Part shown: positions 7,559 through 14,495 of the stretch, one piece after another
Position numbering within the stretch: position 1 is the stretch's first letter
How the letters are laid out: each line of letters begins with the position of its first letter
Assembly: GCA_049646625.1 (NCBI GenBank)
Contig: JBARWE010000201.1
Span: 1-29,582 of the forward strand
Reading direction: 5' to 3'
DNA from: PRO6 sp049646625
GTDB taxonomy: Bacteria; Pseudomonadota; Alphaproteobacteria; Rhizobiales; Xanthobacteraceae
Length of the DNA stretch: 29,582 nt
The notes under the pieces: model-generated
What the model was told of the DNA's origin: nothing
The model's input: the letters and a program-made list of their open reading frames with translations, nothing else
The model's database searches: none
Translations under genes and position numbers: made by a program

Positions 7559-8434
7559 TCAGCGCCTCCCGAGCAGGCCCTGCGGCCGGACATAAACCAC
7601 GATGACGAGCAGGAGCAGGGCGGGAATGGTGCGATAGGCCGGCGAGATGAGGTAGGCCGTCATGGTTTCGAGATAGCCGACGACATAAGCGGCAATCAGC
7701 GAGCCGGACACGCTGCCGAGGCCCCCCAGCACAACGATCGAAAAGGCGCTCGCGGTGAGCGGCCCGATGCTGTAGGAGCTGACGCCAAGGAACATGCCGA
7801 GCAGCACGCCGGCAATGCCGGCAAGCACACCATAGATCGCCCATACGACGATGTAGACGTTGCTCAGTTCGTGGCCGAGCAATGTCACGCCACGCGGGTT
7901 CATCGAGGCCGCCAGCACCGTCTTGCCCATCTTGGTGCGGTTGACCAGCAGCCATAACAGCCCGATGGCGAGCCAGCAGACGATCGCGGTGAAGATCTCG
8001 TTAGTCGGCGTGCGCACCTCGAAGATTCGTACCACCCCCTCGATGATCGGGCGCACCGTCTTGGCGTTGTTGGTGAAGAAGTAGGCGATCAGCTCCTGCA
8101 GCATGATGCCCCATAAGAGCGTCGCGGTGAGGATGAAGATTTCCTTCTCCTCATTGGGAATGCGCGTGGAACGCTGGATCGGCTGGACCACGGCGAAGTA
8201 GGTGGCGAGCGCCGATACCAGCGCGGCGGCGATCCCGATCAGCGAGCTTGCATAGCTGTCGAGTTGCAGCAGGCTGCCTGCCGCCCATGCGGCCACCGCC
8301 GCCAGCACCATGATGGCGCCGTGCGACAGGTTGAGCACGCCGGATACGCCGAAGATCAGCGTGAAGCCGGTGGCACCCAGAGCATAAAGCGCGCTGATGG
8401 CAAAGCCATCAATGAGGATCTGCAGCACAAGCAT
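7559..8434 (-). CDS. livH: LIV-type ABC transporter permease, LivH family (second set)
   Basis: This 291-residue membrane protein starts at ATG 8434. It has the LivH signature FTLIFGVSGVLNLSHGAIMVL near residues 24-44 and the loop IVVLGGLGSVSGSLIAAYV near 230-250. It is first in a minus-strand operon livH-livM-livGF whose genes are two bases apart or overlap. No substrate-binding protein gene lies upstream: the next 478 bases are non-coding and then a plus-strand GH15 gene begins. The importer must therefore borrow a binding protein, perhaps the one at the window start or one encoded elsewhere. The divergence from the first LivH suggests an old pair rather than a recent duplication. Confidence 0.92.
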   Translation of the reverse strand: MLVLQILIDGFAISALYALGATGFTLIFGVSGVLNLSHGAIMVLAAVAAWAAGSLLQLDSYASSLIGIAAALVSALATYFAVVQPIQRSTRIPNEEKEIFILTATLLWGIMLQELIAYFFTNNAKTVRPIIEGVVRIFEVRTPTNEIFTAIVCWLAIGLLWLLVNRTKMGKTVLAASMNPRGVTLLGHELSNVYIVVWAIYGVLAGIAGVLLGMFLGVSSYSIGPLTASAFSIVVLGGLGSVSGSLIAAYVVGYLETMTAYLISPAYRTIPALLLLVIVVYVRPQGLLGRR

Positions 8435-8499
8435 GTCGCATCACCGGCAGGCGGATCGCCCGGTCGAGGGGAAGAAACGAGCCGATCATGCTTGAGCGA

Positions 8500-8539
8500 C
8501 GGCAGCTTGATGCGCTGGAAGAAGCGCCGCTGGCTGCCG
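8500..8539. repeat. Two-tier inverted repeat (stem-loop)
   Basis: The outer arms CGGCAGC (8500-8506) and GCTGCCG (8533-8539) are perfectly complementary. So are the inner arms GCGCT (8512-8516) and AGCGC (8523-8527). Between the tiers is a symmetric 5x5 internal loop, and the apex loop has six bases. It lies 66-105 bases upstream of livH, so it could be part of the livH leader RNA or an operator. GC-rich DNA makes chance hairpins common. Confidence 0.4.
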
Positions 8540-8692
8540 CGGAACGGGAGGGCGGCGCGGAGAGGCAGGGGGCCATGCGCCGGGGCGAGGTGCCGAGATT
8601 GCCGCGTCAATTCTCCGGCGGCTGACCCGTGGCGGATGCGGCAAGATGGATCGTCCCATGGCGTTGCGCGTCCCTGTCGTTTTTATTGCTTG

Positions 8693-8717
8693 TATAATTG
8701 TACCGTGTTCGCGGTAC
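8693..8717 (+). promoter_or_regulatory. AT-rich -10-like box followed by a GTACCG/CGGTAC dyad
   Basis: A perfect TATAAT occurs at 8693-8698 in an AT-rich island (about 8680-8702) within otherwise GC-rich DNA. Directly after it, GTACCG (8700-8705) and CGGTAC (8712-8717) form a 6-base inverted repeat with a six-base spacer. That is where a repressor could sit over a start site. No good -35 box is found 16-18 bases upstream, and the distance to the GH15 start is about 200 bases, so the call is tentative. Confidence 0.3.
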
Positions 8718-8912
8718 TCCGCAACCCCCGCGGCTGCGGATATCGGCGTTTTGCACGGGCGGTGTAGCGGCTTGTGTCCCGCCATGCATCGTTGCCGGCC
8801 GCCGATGCGCGAGCCGCCATCACGGCGTGTTGTGCCGATGGTGTTGAACCGGCGATCGTGATGGGCATTGTCGATAAGCGTAAGGTCCTGATGGGGTGCA
8901 GGGGAAGCGGGC

Positions 8913-10730
8913 GTGTCGGCACGGATTGAAGACTATGGACTTATCGGCGATTGTCAGAGCGTGGCCTTGGTCGATCGGCACGGCTCGATCGACTGGCTGT
9001 GCTGGCCCTCCTTTGATTCCGAGGCGTGCTTTGCGGCGCTGCTCGGCGAGCGCCGCCATGGCCGCTGGCTACTGGCGCCGGCCGCGACGCCGACCAGCGT
9101 GTCGCGCAGCTATCGCGGCGACACGCTGATCCTCGAAACGCGGTTCGAGACCGACGACGGCGCGGCGACGCTGATCGACTTCATGCCGGTGCGCGGCGAG
9201 GCACCCGACATCGTCCGCGTGGTGCGCGGCGAGCGAGGGCGAGTGGCGATGCGGATGGAATTGATCATCCGCTTCGGCTTCGGCCACGATGTCCCGTGGG
9301 TGCGCCGGATCGAGAACAACACCATGCTTGCCGTCTGCGGCCCGGACATGGTGGTGCTGCGCTCGCCGGTCGAGACGCGCGGCGTTGATTTCACCACCGT
9401 GGCCGAGTTCGCCGTCACGGCGGGGCAAACGATGCCGTTTGTGCTGAGCTATGGCGCCTCGCACCTTGCGATTCCCGAGCCGATCGATCCCGAGAGCGCT
9501 TTGCACGAGACCGAACGCTACTGGAGCGACTGGAGCCGTCGGTGCACCTATCGCGGCCGCCATCGCCATATCGTCATGCGCTCGCTGATTACGCTGAAGG
9601 CGCTGACCTATGCGCCGACCGGCGGTATCGTCGCGGCGGCGACCACGTCGTTGCCGGAGAAACTCGGTGGTGGGCGCAACTGGGACTACCGTTTCTGCTG
9701 GCTGCGCGACGCGACGTTCACGCTGCTTGCGTTGATGACCAGCGGTTACTACGCCGAGGCGACAGCCTGGCATCACTGGCTGCTGCGCGCTGTTGCAGGC
9801 TCGCCGGCGGATATGCAGATCATGTACGGCATCATGGGGCAGCGCCGCCTGACCGAATGGGAGGCCGACTGGCTACCCGGCTACGAGGGCGCCCGCCCGG
9901 TGCGGATCGGCAACGCCGCCTATGATCAGCTTCAGCTCGACGTCTACGGCGAGTTGATGGACGTGTTTCACCAGTCGCGGATGGCCGATCTTGAACTCGA
10001 CGGCGCAAGCTGGGCGATGGAGTGTGCGCTGCTTGAGCATCTCGCAACGATCTGGCAGCAGCCGGATTGCGGCATCTGGGAGCGGCGCAACCGCAACAGG
10101 CACTATGTGTCGTCGAAGGCGTTGACCTGGGTGGCGTTCGACCGCGGCATCAAGGCCGCGGAACGCTTCCGCTTCAAGGCGCCGATCGAACGCTGGCGCG
10201 CGCTGCGCGACACCATTCATCGCGATGTCTGTGCCAACGGGTTCGATTCCGGCCAGGGTGCATTCGTGGAAGCTTATGGCTCGCCGCTGCTCGACGCCAG
10301 CGTGCTGCTGCTGCCGGCGCTCGGCTTTCTGCCCGCGAGCGATCCGCGTATGGTGAGCACGGTCGCTGCCGTCGAGCGCGAATTGATGCACGACGGTTTC
10401 GTGCTGCGTCACGATCCGCGTGAACTGCCGGATGGCGGCGAGCCTGTGGAGGGCGCGTTCCTGGCCTGCACGCTGTGGCTCGCCGACGTCTATGTGTTGA
10501 GCGGGCGGACCGGGGATGCGCAGCAGCTGCTCGACCGCGTGGTGGCGGTCGCCAACGATCTCGGGCTGTTATCGGAAGAGTACGACACCGATGCTCGCCG
10601 CCAGACCGGCAACTTTCCGCAGGCGCTCACTCACATCGCGCTGATCAATACCGCGCATAACATCAGCGATGCGCGGAAGCCGGCGGTTGAGCGGGCAGAG
10701 CAGGGGAGGGTGACGCCAGCCGACGTGTGA
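8913..10730 (+). CDS. Glycoside hydrolase family 15 protein (glucoamylase or trehalase-like)
   Basis: This 605-residue soluble protein has no signal peptide. The N-terminal MSARIEDYGLIGDCQSVALV and SIDWLCWP blocks are typical of bacterial GH15 proteins, as is the barrel motif GGGRNWDYRFCWLRDATFTL. The likely catalytic acids are E390 in GIWERR and E555/E556 in LLSEEYD. The SSKALTWVAFDRGIKAA block also fits. The family releases glucose from alpha-glucans, or in some lineages hydrolyses trehalose; which applies is not visible, though neighbouring trehalose and glycogen genes allow either. GTG at 8913 is supported by AGGGGAAG about six bases upstream. Its last 68 bases overlap the 3' end of gntK on the other strand. 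It is alone on its strand, opposed to the pentose-phosphate operon. Confidence 0.9.
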   Translation: MSARIEDYGLIGDCQSVALVDRHGSIDWLCWPSFDSEACFAALLGERRHGRWLLAPAATPTSVSRSYRGDTLILETRFETDDGAATLIDFMPVRGEAPDIVRVVRGERGRVAMRMELIIRFGFGHDVPWVRRIENNTMLAVCGPDMVVLRSPVETRGVDFTTVAEFAVTAGQTMPFVLSYGASHLAIPEPIDPESALHETERYWSDWSRRCTYRGRHRHIVMRSLITLKALTYAPTGGIVAAATTSLPEKLGGGRNWDYRFCWLRDATFTLLALMTSGYYAEATAWHHWLLRAVAGSPADMQIMYGIMGQRRLTEWEADWLPGYEGARPVRIGNAAYDQLQLDVYGELMDVFHQSRMADLELDGASWAMECALLEHLATIWQQPDCGIWERRNRNRHYVSSKALTWVAFDRGIKAAERFRFKAPIERWRALRDTIHRDVCANGFDSGQGAFVEAYGSPLLDASVLLLPALGFLPASDPRMVSTVAAVERELMHDGFVLRHDPRELPDGGEPVEGAFLACTLWLADVYVLSGRTGDAQQLLDRVVAVANDLGLLSEEYDTDARRQTGNFPQALTHIALINTAHNISDARKPAVERAEQGRVTPADV

Positions 10731-11232
10731 TCTCGTCCACGATTGCTTCGACGCTCGTATCGATATCGATCACCATGACATGCTCGTCGGCAACCGGCTC
10801 TTCCAGCGTGGCGAACTGGCTGTCGAGCAGACCGGGCGGCATGAAGTGACCCTTGCGGGCCTTGAGGCGCCGGGCGATCAACTCGCGGCTGCCCTTGAGA
10901 TAAACGATGCGGATATCGTCACGGCCATGCACGAGGATGTCGCGATAGGCCCGCTTCAGGGCGGAGCAGGCGATAACGATCGGCCGGCCGGTGACAATAT
11001 GCTGGTCGATCGCTTCGGCAATGGCTCTGAGCCATGGCCAGCGGTCATCGTCGGTCAAGGGATGGCCGGCATGCATCTTGGCGACGTTGCCCGGCGGATG
11101 GTAGGCGTCGCCATCTTCGTAAGCCCAGCCAAGCCGGATGGCGAGCGCGTCCCCGATGGTGCTTTTGCCGGAGCCGGAAACCCCCATCACGATGATCGCG
11201 TGCGGTGTGGGATGTTTGGCGTTATCGGGCAT
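10663..11232 (-). CDS. gntK: Gluconokinase
   Basis: This 189-residue P-loop kinase phosphorylates D-gluconate to 6-phosphogluconate with ATP. It has Walker A GVSGSGKST at residues 17-25, the gluconokinase blocks EDGDAYHPPGNVAKM and GHPLTDDDRWPWL, and the ACSALKRAYRD segment that is almost invariant in GntK. The GH.PP.LLDSQ.ATLE region towards the C-terminus also matches. ATG 11232 has a GGAGA site seven bases upstream and overlaps the end of pgl by 11 bases; an upstream in-frame start at 11256 is less likely. It is the last gene of the tal-pgi/gnd/zwf/pgl/gntK operon and feeds gluconate into the same 6-phosphogluconate pool. The Pro/Ala-rich C-terminal tail overlaps the GH15 gene by 68 bases. 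Confidence 0.94.
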   Translation of the reverse strand: MPDNAKHPTPHAIIVMGVSGSGKSTIGDALAIRLGWAYEDGDAYHPPGNVAKMHAGHPLTDDDRWPWLRAIAEAIDQHIVTGRPIVIACSALKRAYRDILVHGRDDIRIVYLKGSRELIARRLKARKGHFMPPGLLDSQFATLEEPVADEHVMVIDIDTSVEAIVDEITRRLASPSPALPAQPPASAHR

Positions 11233-11968
11233 CGAGCGTCTCCGGAGCGGCCTCAAGGGTGACGATCCACGTCAACGCGCCCCAGGGATCGAGCCGCGCC
11301 GCAGGCAGAGCCTCGCCGGCCGCGAGCCGGGCAAGGGTGGCGCGCTTGTCGGCCCCATCGACCAGCACCAGCATCTCGCGGCAGGCGTTAAGTGCCGGCA
11401 GCGTCAGCGTAACGCGCGGGACGAACGGCGCAAGGCCGGCCTCGTCGACACCGACCACCCAGCGCGTGCGCTCGGCGAGCGCCGGCGCGCCGGGAAACAG
11501 CGAGGCGGTGTGGCCGTCGCTCCCGATGCCCATCAGTACCAGGTCGAACAACGGCTGCTCGTCATCGAGGCGCTGCGCGCCGTAAAGAGCTTGCAGCATG
11601 GCCTCGTAGGCGTGCGCGGCTTGGTCGGGGCCTGCCGCATCGGTCGCGACCGGATGGACGGTGCCGGGCGCGGCGCATTGGTCGAGAAACAGCGCGCGCG
11701 CCATGCCCATATTGCTCAAGGCGTCGTCGGCGGGCACGAAACGTTCGTCGCCGACGAACCAGTGCGTATTGTGCCAGGCGATCCGGTCGCGCCACGGCGG
11801 CCGCGCCAGCAACCGGTAGAGCGCTTGCGGCGTGCGGCCGCCGGTCAGGCAGATCCGCGCGCCGCCCACCGCCGTGGTCCGTGCGGCAAGCCGCGCCGCG
11901 GCAGCCTCGGCCAGTGCCGCCTCGTCGGCGGCGATCACGATATGCGCGGCGCGGTCGAATATGCTCAT
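11222..11968 (-). CDS. pgl: 6-phosphogluconolactonase (DevB/Pgl type)
   Basis: This 248-residue cytoplasmic enzyme hydrolyses 6-phosphogluconolactone to 6-phosphogluconate, the second step of the oxidative pentose-phosphate pathway. It has the sugar-isomerase-like fold motifs of the family: LTGGRTPQALY (usually LSGGSTP), WFVGDERFVPADDALSN, and LMGIGSDGHTASLFPG. The ATG at 11968 shares four bases (ATGA) with the zwf stop; the longer open frame upstream lies inside zwf and has no family resemblance. The length fits the family (about 230-260). It is translated between zwf, which makes its substrate, and gntK, which makes the same product from gluconate. Confidence 0.94.
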   Translation of the reverse strand: MSIFDRAAHIVIAADEAALAEAAAARLAARTTAVGGARICLTGGRTPQALYRLLARPPWRDRIAWHNTHWFVGDERFVPADDALSNMGMARALFLDQCAAPGTVHPVATDAAGPDQAAHAYEAMLQALYGAQRLDDEQPLFDLVLMGIGSDGHTASLFPGAPALAERTRWVVGVDEAGLAPFVPRVTLTLPALNACREMLVLVDGADKRATLARLAAGEALPAARLDPWGALTWIVTLEAAPETLDAR

Positions 11969-13482
11969 GGGCCATTCCGCCAACTGCGGCCGTCGCGCTC
12001 GATCAGCGTGCGCGCCGCCGCCGGCCCGTCGCTGCCGGCTGCATACGGGATCAGCCCGCCCGTGCCGGCCTCGCGCCACGCATCAAGGAACGGCTCGACG
12101 GCGCGCCAGCCGGCCTCGACGCCATCGGCTCGCTGGAACAGGATGTTGTCGCCGATCATGCAGTCGTAAAGCAGGGTCTCGTAGCCGGTTGCCGGTTCTG
12201 CCTTGAAATAGTCCTTGTAGCGGAACGTCATTTCCACGCCGTCGATGGTCACGCTCGGTCCCGGCACCTTGGTGTTGAAGTGCAGGGCGATGCCCTCGGT
12301 CGGCTCGATGCCGATGACGAGATAGTTTTGCGCGAGCCGCTCGATCGGCGTGCAACTGAACATCGCGAACGGCGCCTGCTTGAACTTGATCGCGATCTCG
12401 GTGCGCTTGGCTTTGAGCGCCTTGCCGGTGCGCAGGTAGAACGGCACGCCGGCCCAGCGCCAGTTGTCGATGGCGAGCTTGAGCGCCACATATGTCTCGG
12501 TGGTGCTGTTGCCGGCAACGCTGGCGCTGTCGCGATAGGCGGGAAGCGCGGTGCCGCCGATACGTCCGGCGGTGTACTGGCCGCGCACCGAGTTATGGAG
12601 CGCTTCCTGCCTGCTCTGGATCTGGATCGCGGAGAGCACGTCACCTTTCTCCGTCCGCACCGAATGGGCATCGAAGCGCGAGGGCGGCTCCATCGCGACC
12701 AGCGCGAGAAGCTGGAACAAATGGTTCGGCACCATGTCGCGCAGCGCGCCGGTCGCATCGTAGAAGTTGCCGCGGTGGCCGACGCCGAGCGTCTCATCGA
12801 CGATGATCTGGACGTGGTCGATGTGATTGCGGTTCCAGATCGGCTCGAACATGCCGTTGGCAAAGCGCAGCACCAGGATGTTCTGCACCGTTTCCTTGCC
12901 GAGGTAATGATCGATCCGGTAGATCTGATGTTCGGTTGCGACCTGCAGGATTTCGTTGTTGAGCGCCCGCGCCGAGGCGAGGTCGGTGCCGAACGGCTTT
13001 TCGATGATGAGCCGGCGCCAGCCGTTGCCGCTCTCGTGCAACAGCTGGCCGCGCCCGAGTTGCCGGCTGATCGGCGCGAAGGCGGCAGGCGGTGTCGCGA
13101 GATAGAACAGCCTGTTGCCGCGAGTGCCGGAGGATTGTTCGAGCCGTTCAAGCTCCGCGCCGAGGTGGTCGAACGATGGCGGATCGTCTGGATCGGCGGT
13201 GACGCTGGTGACGCAGCCGAACAGCTTTTGCGCGGCTGCATCGTCCACCGGGCGGGTGGCGAAGCGGCGAAGGCCCTGCAGCAGGCTGTCGCGCAGCGCG
13301 TCGTTGGCCATGTCCTTGCGCACCACGCCGACGATGCAGAACCGCTCCGGGAGCAGGTTCTGCTCCGCGAGGTTATAGAGTGCCGGCACGATCAGGCGAT
13401 GCGCAAGATCGCCGGTCACGCCGAAAATGACCAGGCAGCAAGGCTCGGGCCGTGGCGGTTGGCGGGCGGCCGGCGCGGTCAC
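11965..13482 (-). CDS. zwf: Glucose-6-phosphate 1-dehydrogenase
   Basis: This 505-residue enzyme oxidises glucose 6-phosphate to 6-phosphogluconolactone, making NADPH or NADH, and starts the oxidative pentose-phosphate and Entner-Doudoroff routes. The nucleotide-binding motif is GVTGDLA at residues 21-27, and the signature RIDHYLGKE at 189-197 contains the catalytic His and substrate-binding Lys. GTG at 13482 overlaps the gnd stop by four bases (GTGA); the frame is open to 13776 but only as a shadow of gnd. The length is normal for bacterial Zwf (about 490-510). It sits between gnd and pgl, so three consecutive enzymes of the pathway are translationally coupled. Confidence 0.95.
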   Translation of the reverse strand: MTAPAARQPPRPEPCCLVIFGVTGDLAHRLIVPALYNLAEQNLLPERFCIVGVVRKDMANDALRDSLLQGLRRFATRPVDDAAAQKLFGCVTSVTADPDDPPSFDHLGAELERLEQSSGTRGNRLFYLATPPAAFAPISRQLGRGQLLHESGNGWRRLIIEKPFGTDLASARALNNEILQVATEHQIYRIDHYLGKETVQNILVLRFANGMFEPIWNRNHIDHVQIIVDETLGVGHRGNFYDATGALRDMVPNHLFQLLALVAMEPPSRFDAHSVRTEKGDVLSAIQIQSRQEALHNSVRGQYTAGRIGGTALPAYRDSASVAGNSTTETYVALKLAIDNWRWAGVPFYLRTGKALKAKRTEIAIKFKQAPFAMFSCTPIERLAQNYLVIGIEPTEGIALHFNTKVPGPSVTIDGVEMTFRYKDYFKAEPATGYETLLYDCMIGDNILFQRADGVEAGWRAVEPFLDAWREAGTGGLIPYAAGSDGPAAARTLIERDGRSWRNGP

Positions 13483-14480
13483 GGCGTTTTCTTTTCCGCT
13501 GCGGCGTGCGGCTCTTTGTGGCCGCCGAAGCCGGCGCGCATCGCCGAGAGAATCTTTTCCGCGAAGGTGTGATCCTGTCGCGACCGGAAGCGGGCATAGA
13601 GCGCGGCGGTCAATACTTCCGCCGGCACCGCCTCGTCGATGGCGGCGTTGATGGTCCAGCGGCCTTCGCCGGAGTCCTCGACAAAGCCGGAATATTGTTC
13701 GAGCGCCGGACTGGCGGCGAGCGCAGCCGCCGTGAGATCGAGCAGCCACGAGGGGATGACGCTGCCGCGCCGCCACACCTCGGCGATGTCGGGCAGATCG
13801 AACCGGTAGCGGTGTTGTGCGGGCAGGGCAGCGCTGTCGGCGTTGCGTAAGATGTCGAAGCCTTCGGCGTAAGCCTGCATCAGGCCGTATTCGATGCCAT
13901 TATGCACCATCTTGACGAAGTGGCCGGCGCCGGCCGGCCCGGCGTGCAGGTAGCCGCGTTCGACGCGCGGATCGCGGCCCTCGCGCCCAGGCGTGCGCGG
14001 GATATCGCCGCTGCCGGGGGCAAGCGTGGCAAAGATCGGATCGAGCCGTTCGACGGTTTCAGCCTCGCCGCCGATCATCATGCAATAGCCGCGCGTCTGC
14101 CCCCACACGCCGCCGCTGGTGCCGACATCGACATAGTGGATGCCGCGCGTCTGCAGCGCGGTGGCGCGGCGGATATCGTCCTGCCAGAAGGTGTTGCCGC
14201 CATCGATGATCGTGTCGCCGCCCTGCATCAGCCGGGCGAGGGTGTCGATCACCGTTTCGGTCGGCTCGCCCGCCGGCAGCATCACCCAGACGACGCGCGG
14301 CGGGGTGAGTTTCGCCACCAGGTCTTCAAGCGAAGCGCTGCCGGTCGCGCCTGCTGCGGCGAGCGAGGTGACGGCCTCCGGGTTACGGTCATACACCACC
14401 GCGTGGTGTGCTCCATTCGCGCTCAGCCGGCGGACGATGTTGCCGCCCATGCGGCCGAGGCCGATCATTCCAAGCTGCAT
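13479..14480 (-). CDS. gnd: 6-phosphogluconate dehydrogenase, decarboxylating (short form)
   Basis: This 333-residue enzyme oxidatively decarboxylates 6-phosphogluconate to ribulose 5-phosphate. It has the Rossmann motif MIGLGRMGGNIVRRL at 5-19, the substrate-binding block DVGTSGGVWGQTRGYCMMIGG and the catalytic HFVKMVHNGIEYG. It is the short type (about 300-335 residues, YqeC/GndA-like) rather than the 470-residue form of enterobacteria; short forms are often NAD-preferring, but the cofactor cannot be decided here. AAGGG lies about nine bases before the ATG. It follows tal-pgi by 15 bases and overlaps zwf by four. Confidence 0.94.
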   Translation of the reverse strand: MQLGMIGLGRMGGNIVRRLSANGAHHAVVYDRNPEAVTSLAAAGATGSASLEDLVAKLTPPRVVWVMLPAGEPTETVIDTLARLMQGGDTIIDGGNTFWQDDIRRATALQTRGIHYVDVGTSGGVWGQTRGYCMMIGGEAETVERLDPIFATLAPGSGDIPRTPGREGRDPRVERGYLHAGPAGAGHFVKMVHNGIEYGLMQAYAEGFDILRNADSAALPAQHRYRFDLPDIAEVWRRGSVIPSWLLDLTAAALAASPALEQYSGFVEDSGEGRWTINAAIDEAVPAEVLTAALYARFRSRQDHTFAEKILSAMRAGFGGHKEPHAAAEKKTP

Positions 14481-14495
14481 GAGCGAGGCCCTTCG

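Larger units (their letters stand above)
8435..8912. other. Non-coding region between livH (minus) and the GH15 gene (plus)
   Basis: This 478-base divergent gap has no convincing gene. A 45-codon plus-strand frame (8488-8625) and longer frames on both strands show biased, low-complexity composition and no recognisable domain. The gap contains a two-tier stem-loop at 8500-8539 and an AT-rich stretch with TATAAT at 8693-8698 followed by a dyad at 8700-8717. Promoters for both flanking genes must lie here, but I could not place a -35/-10 pair with normal spacing. Confidence 0.6.

Noticed and set aside
8488..8625. A 45-codon plus-strand frame with a purine-rich sequence upstream
   Set aside because: The purine-rich site is about 14 bases from the ATG, the peptide has no recognisable features, and the frame is partly made by the stem-loop at 8500-8539.
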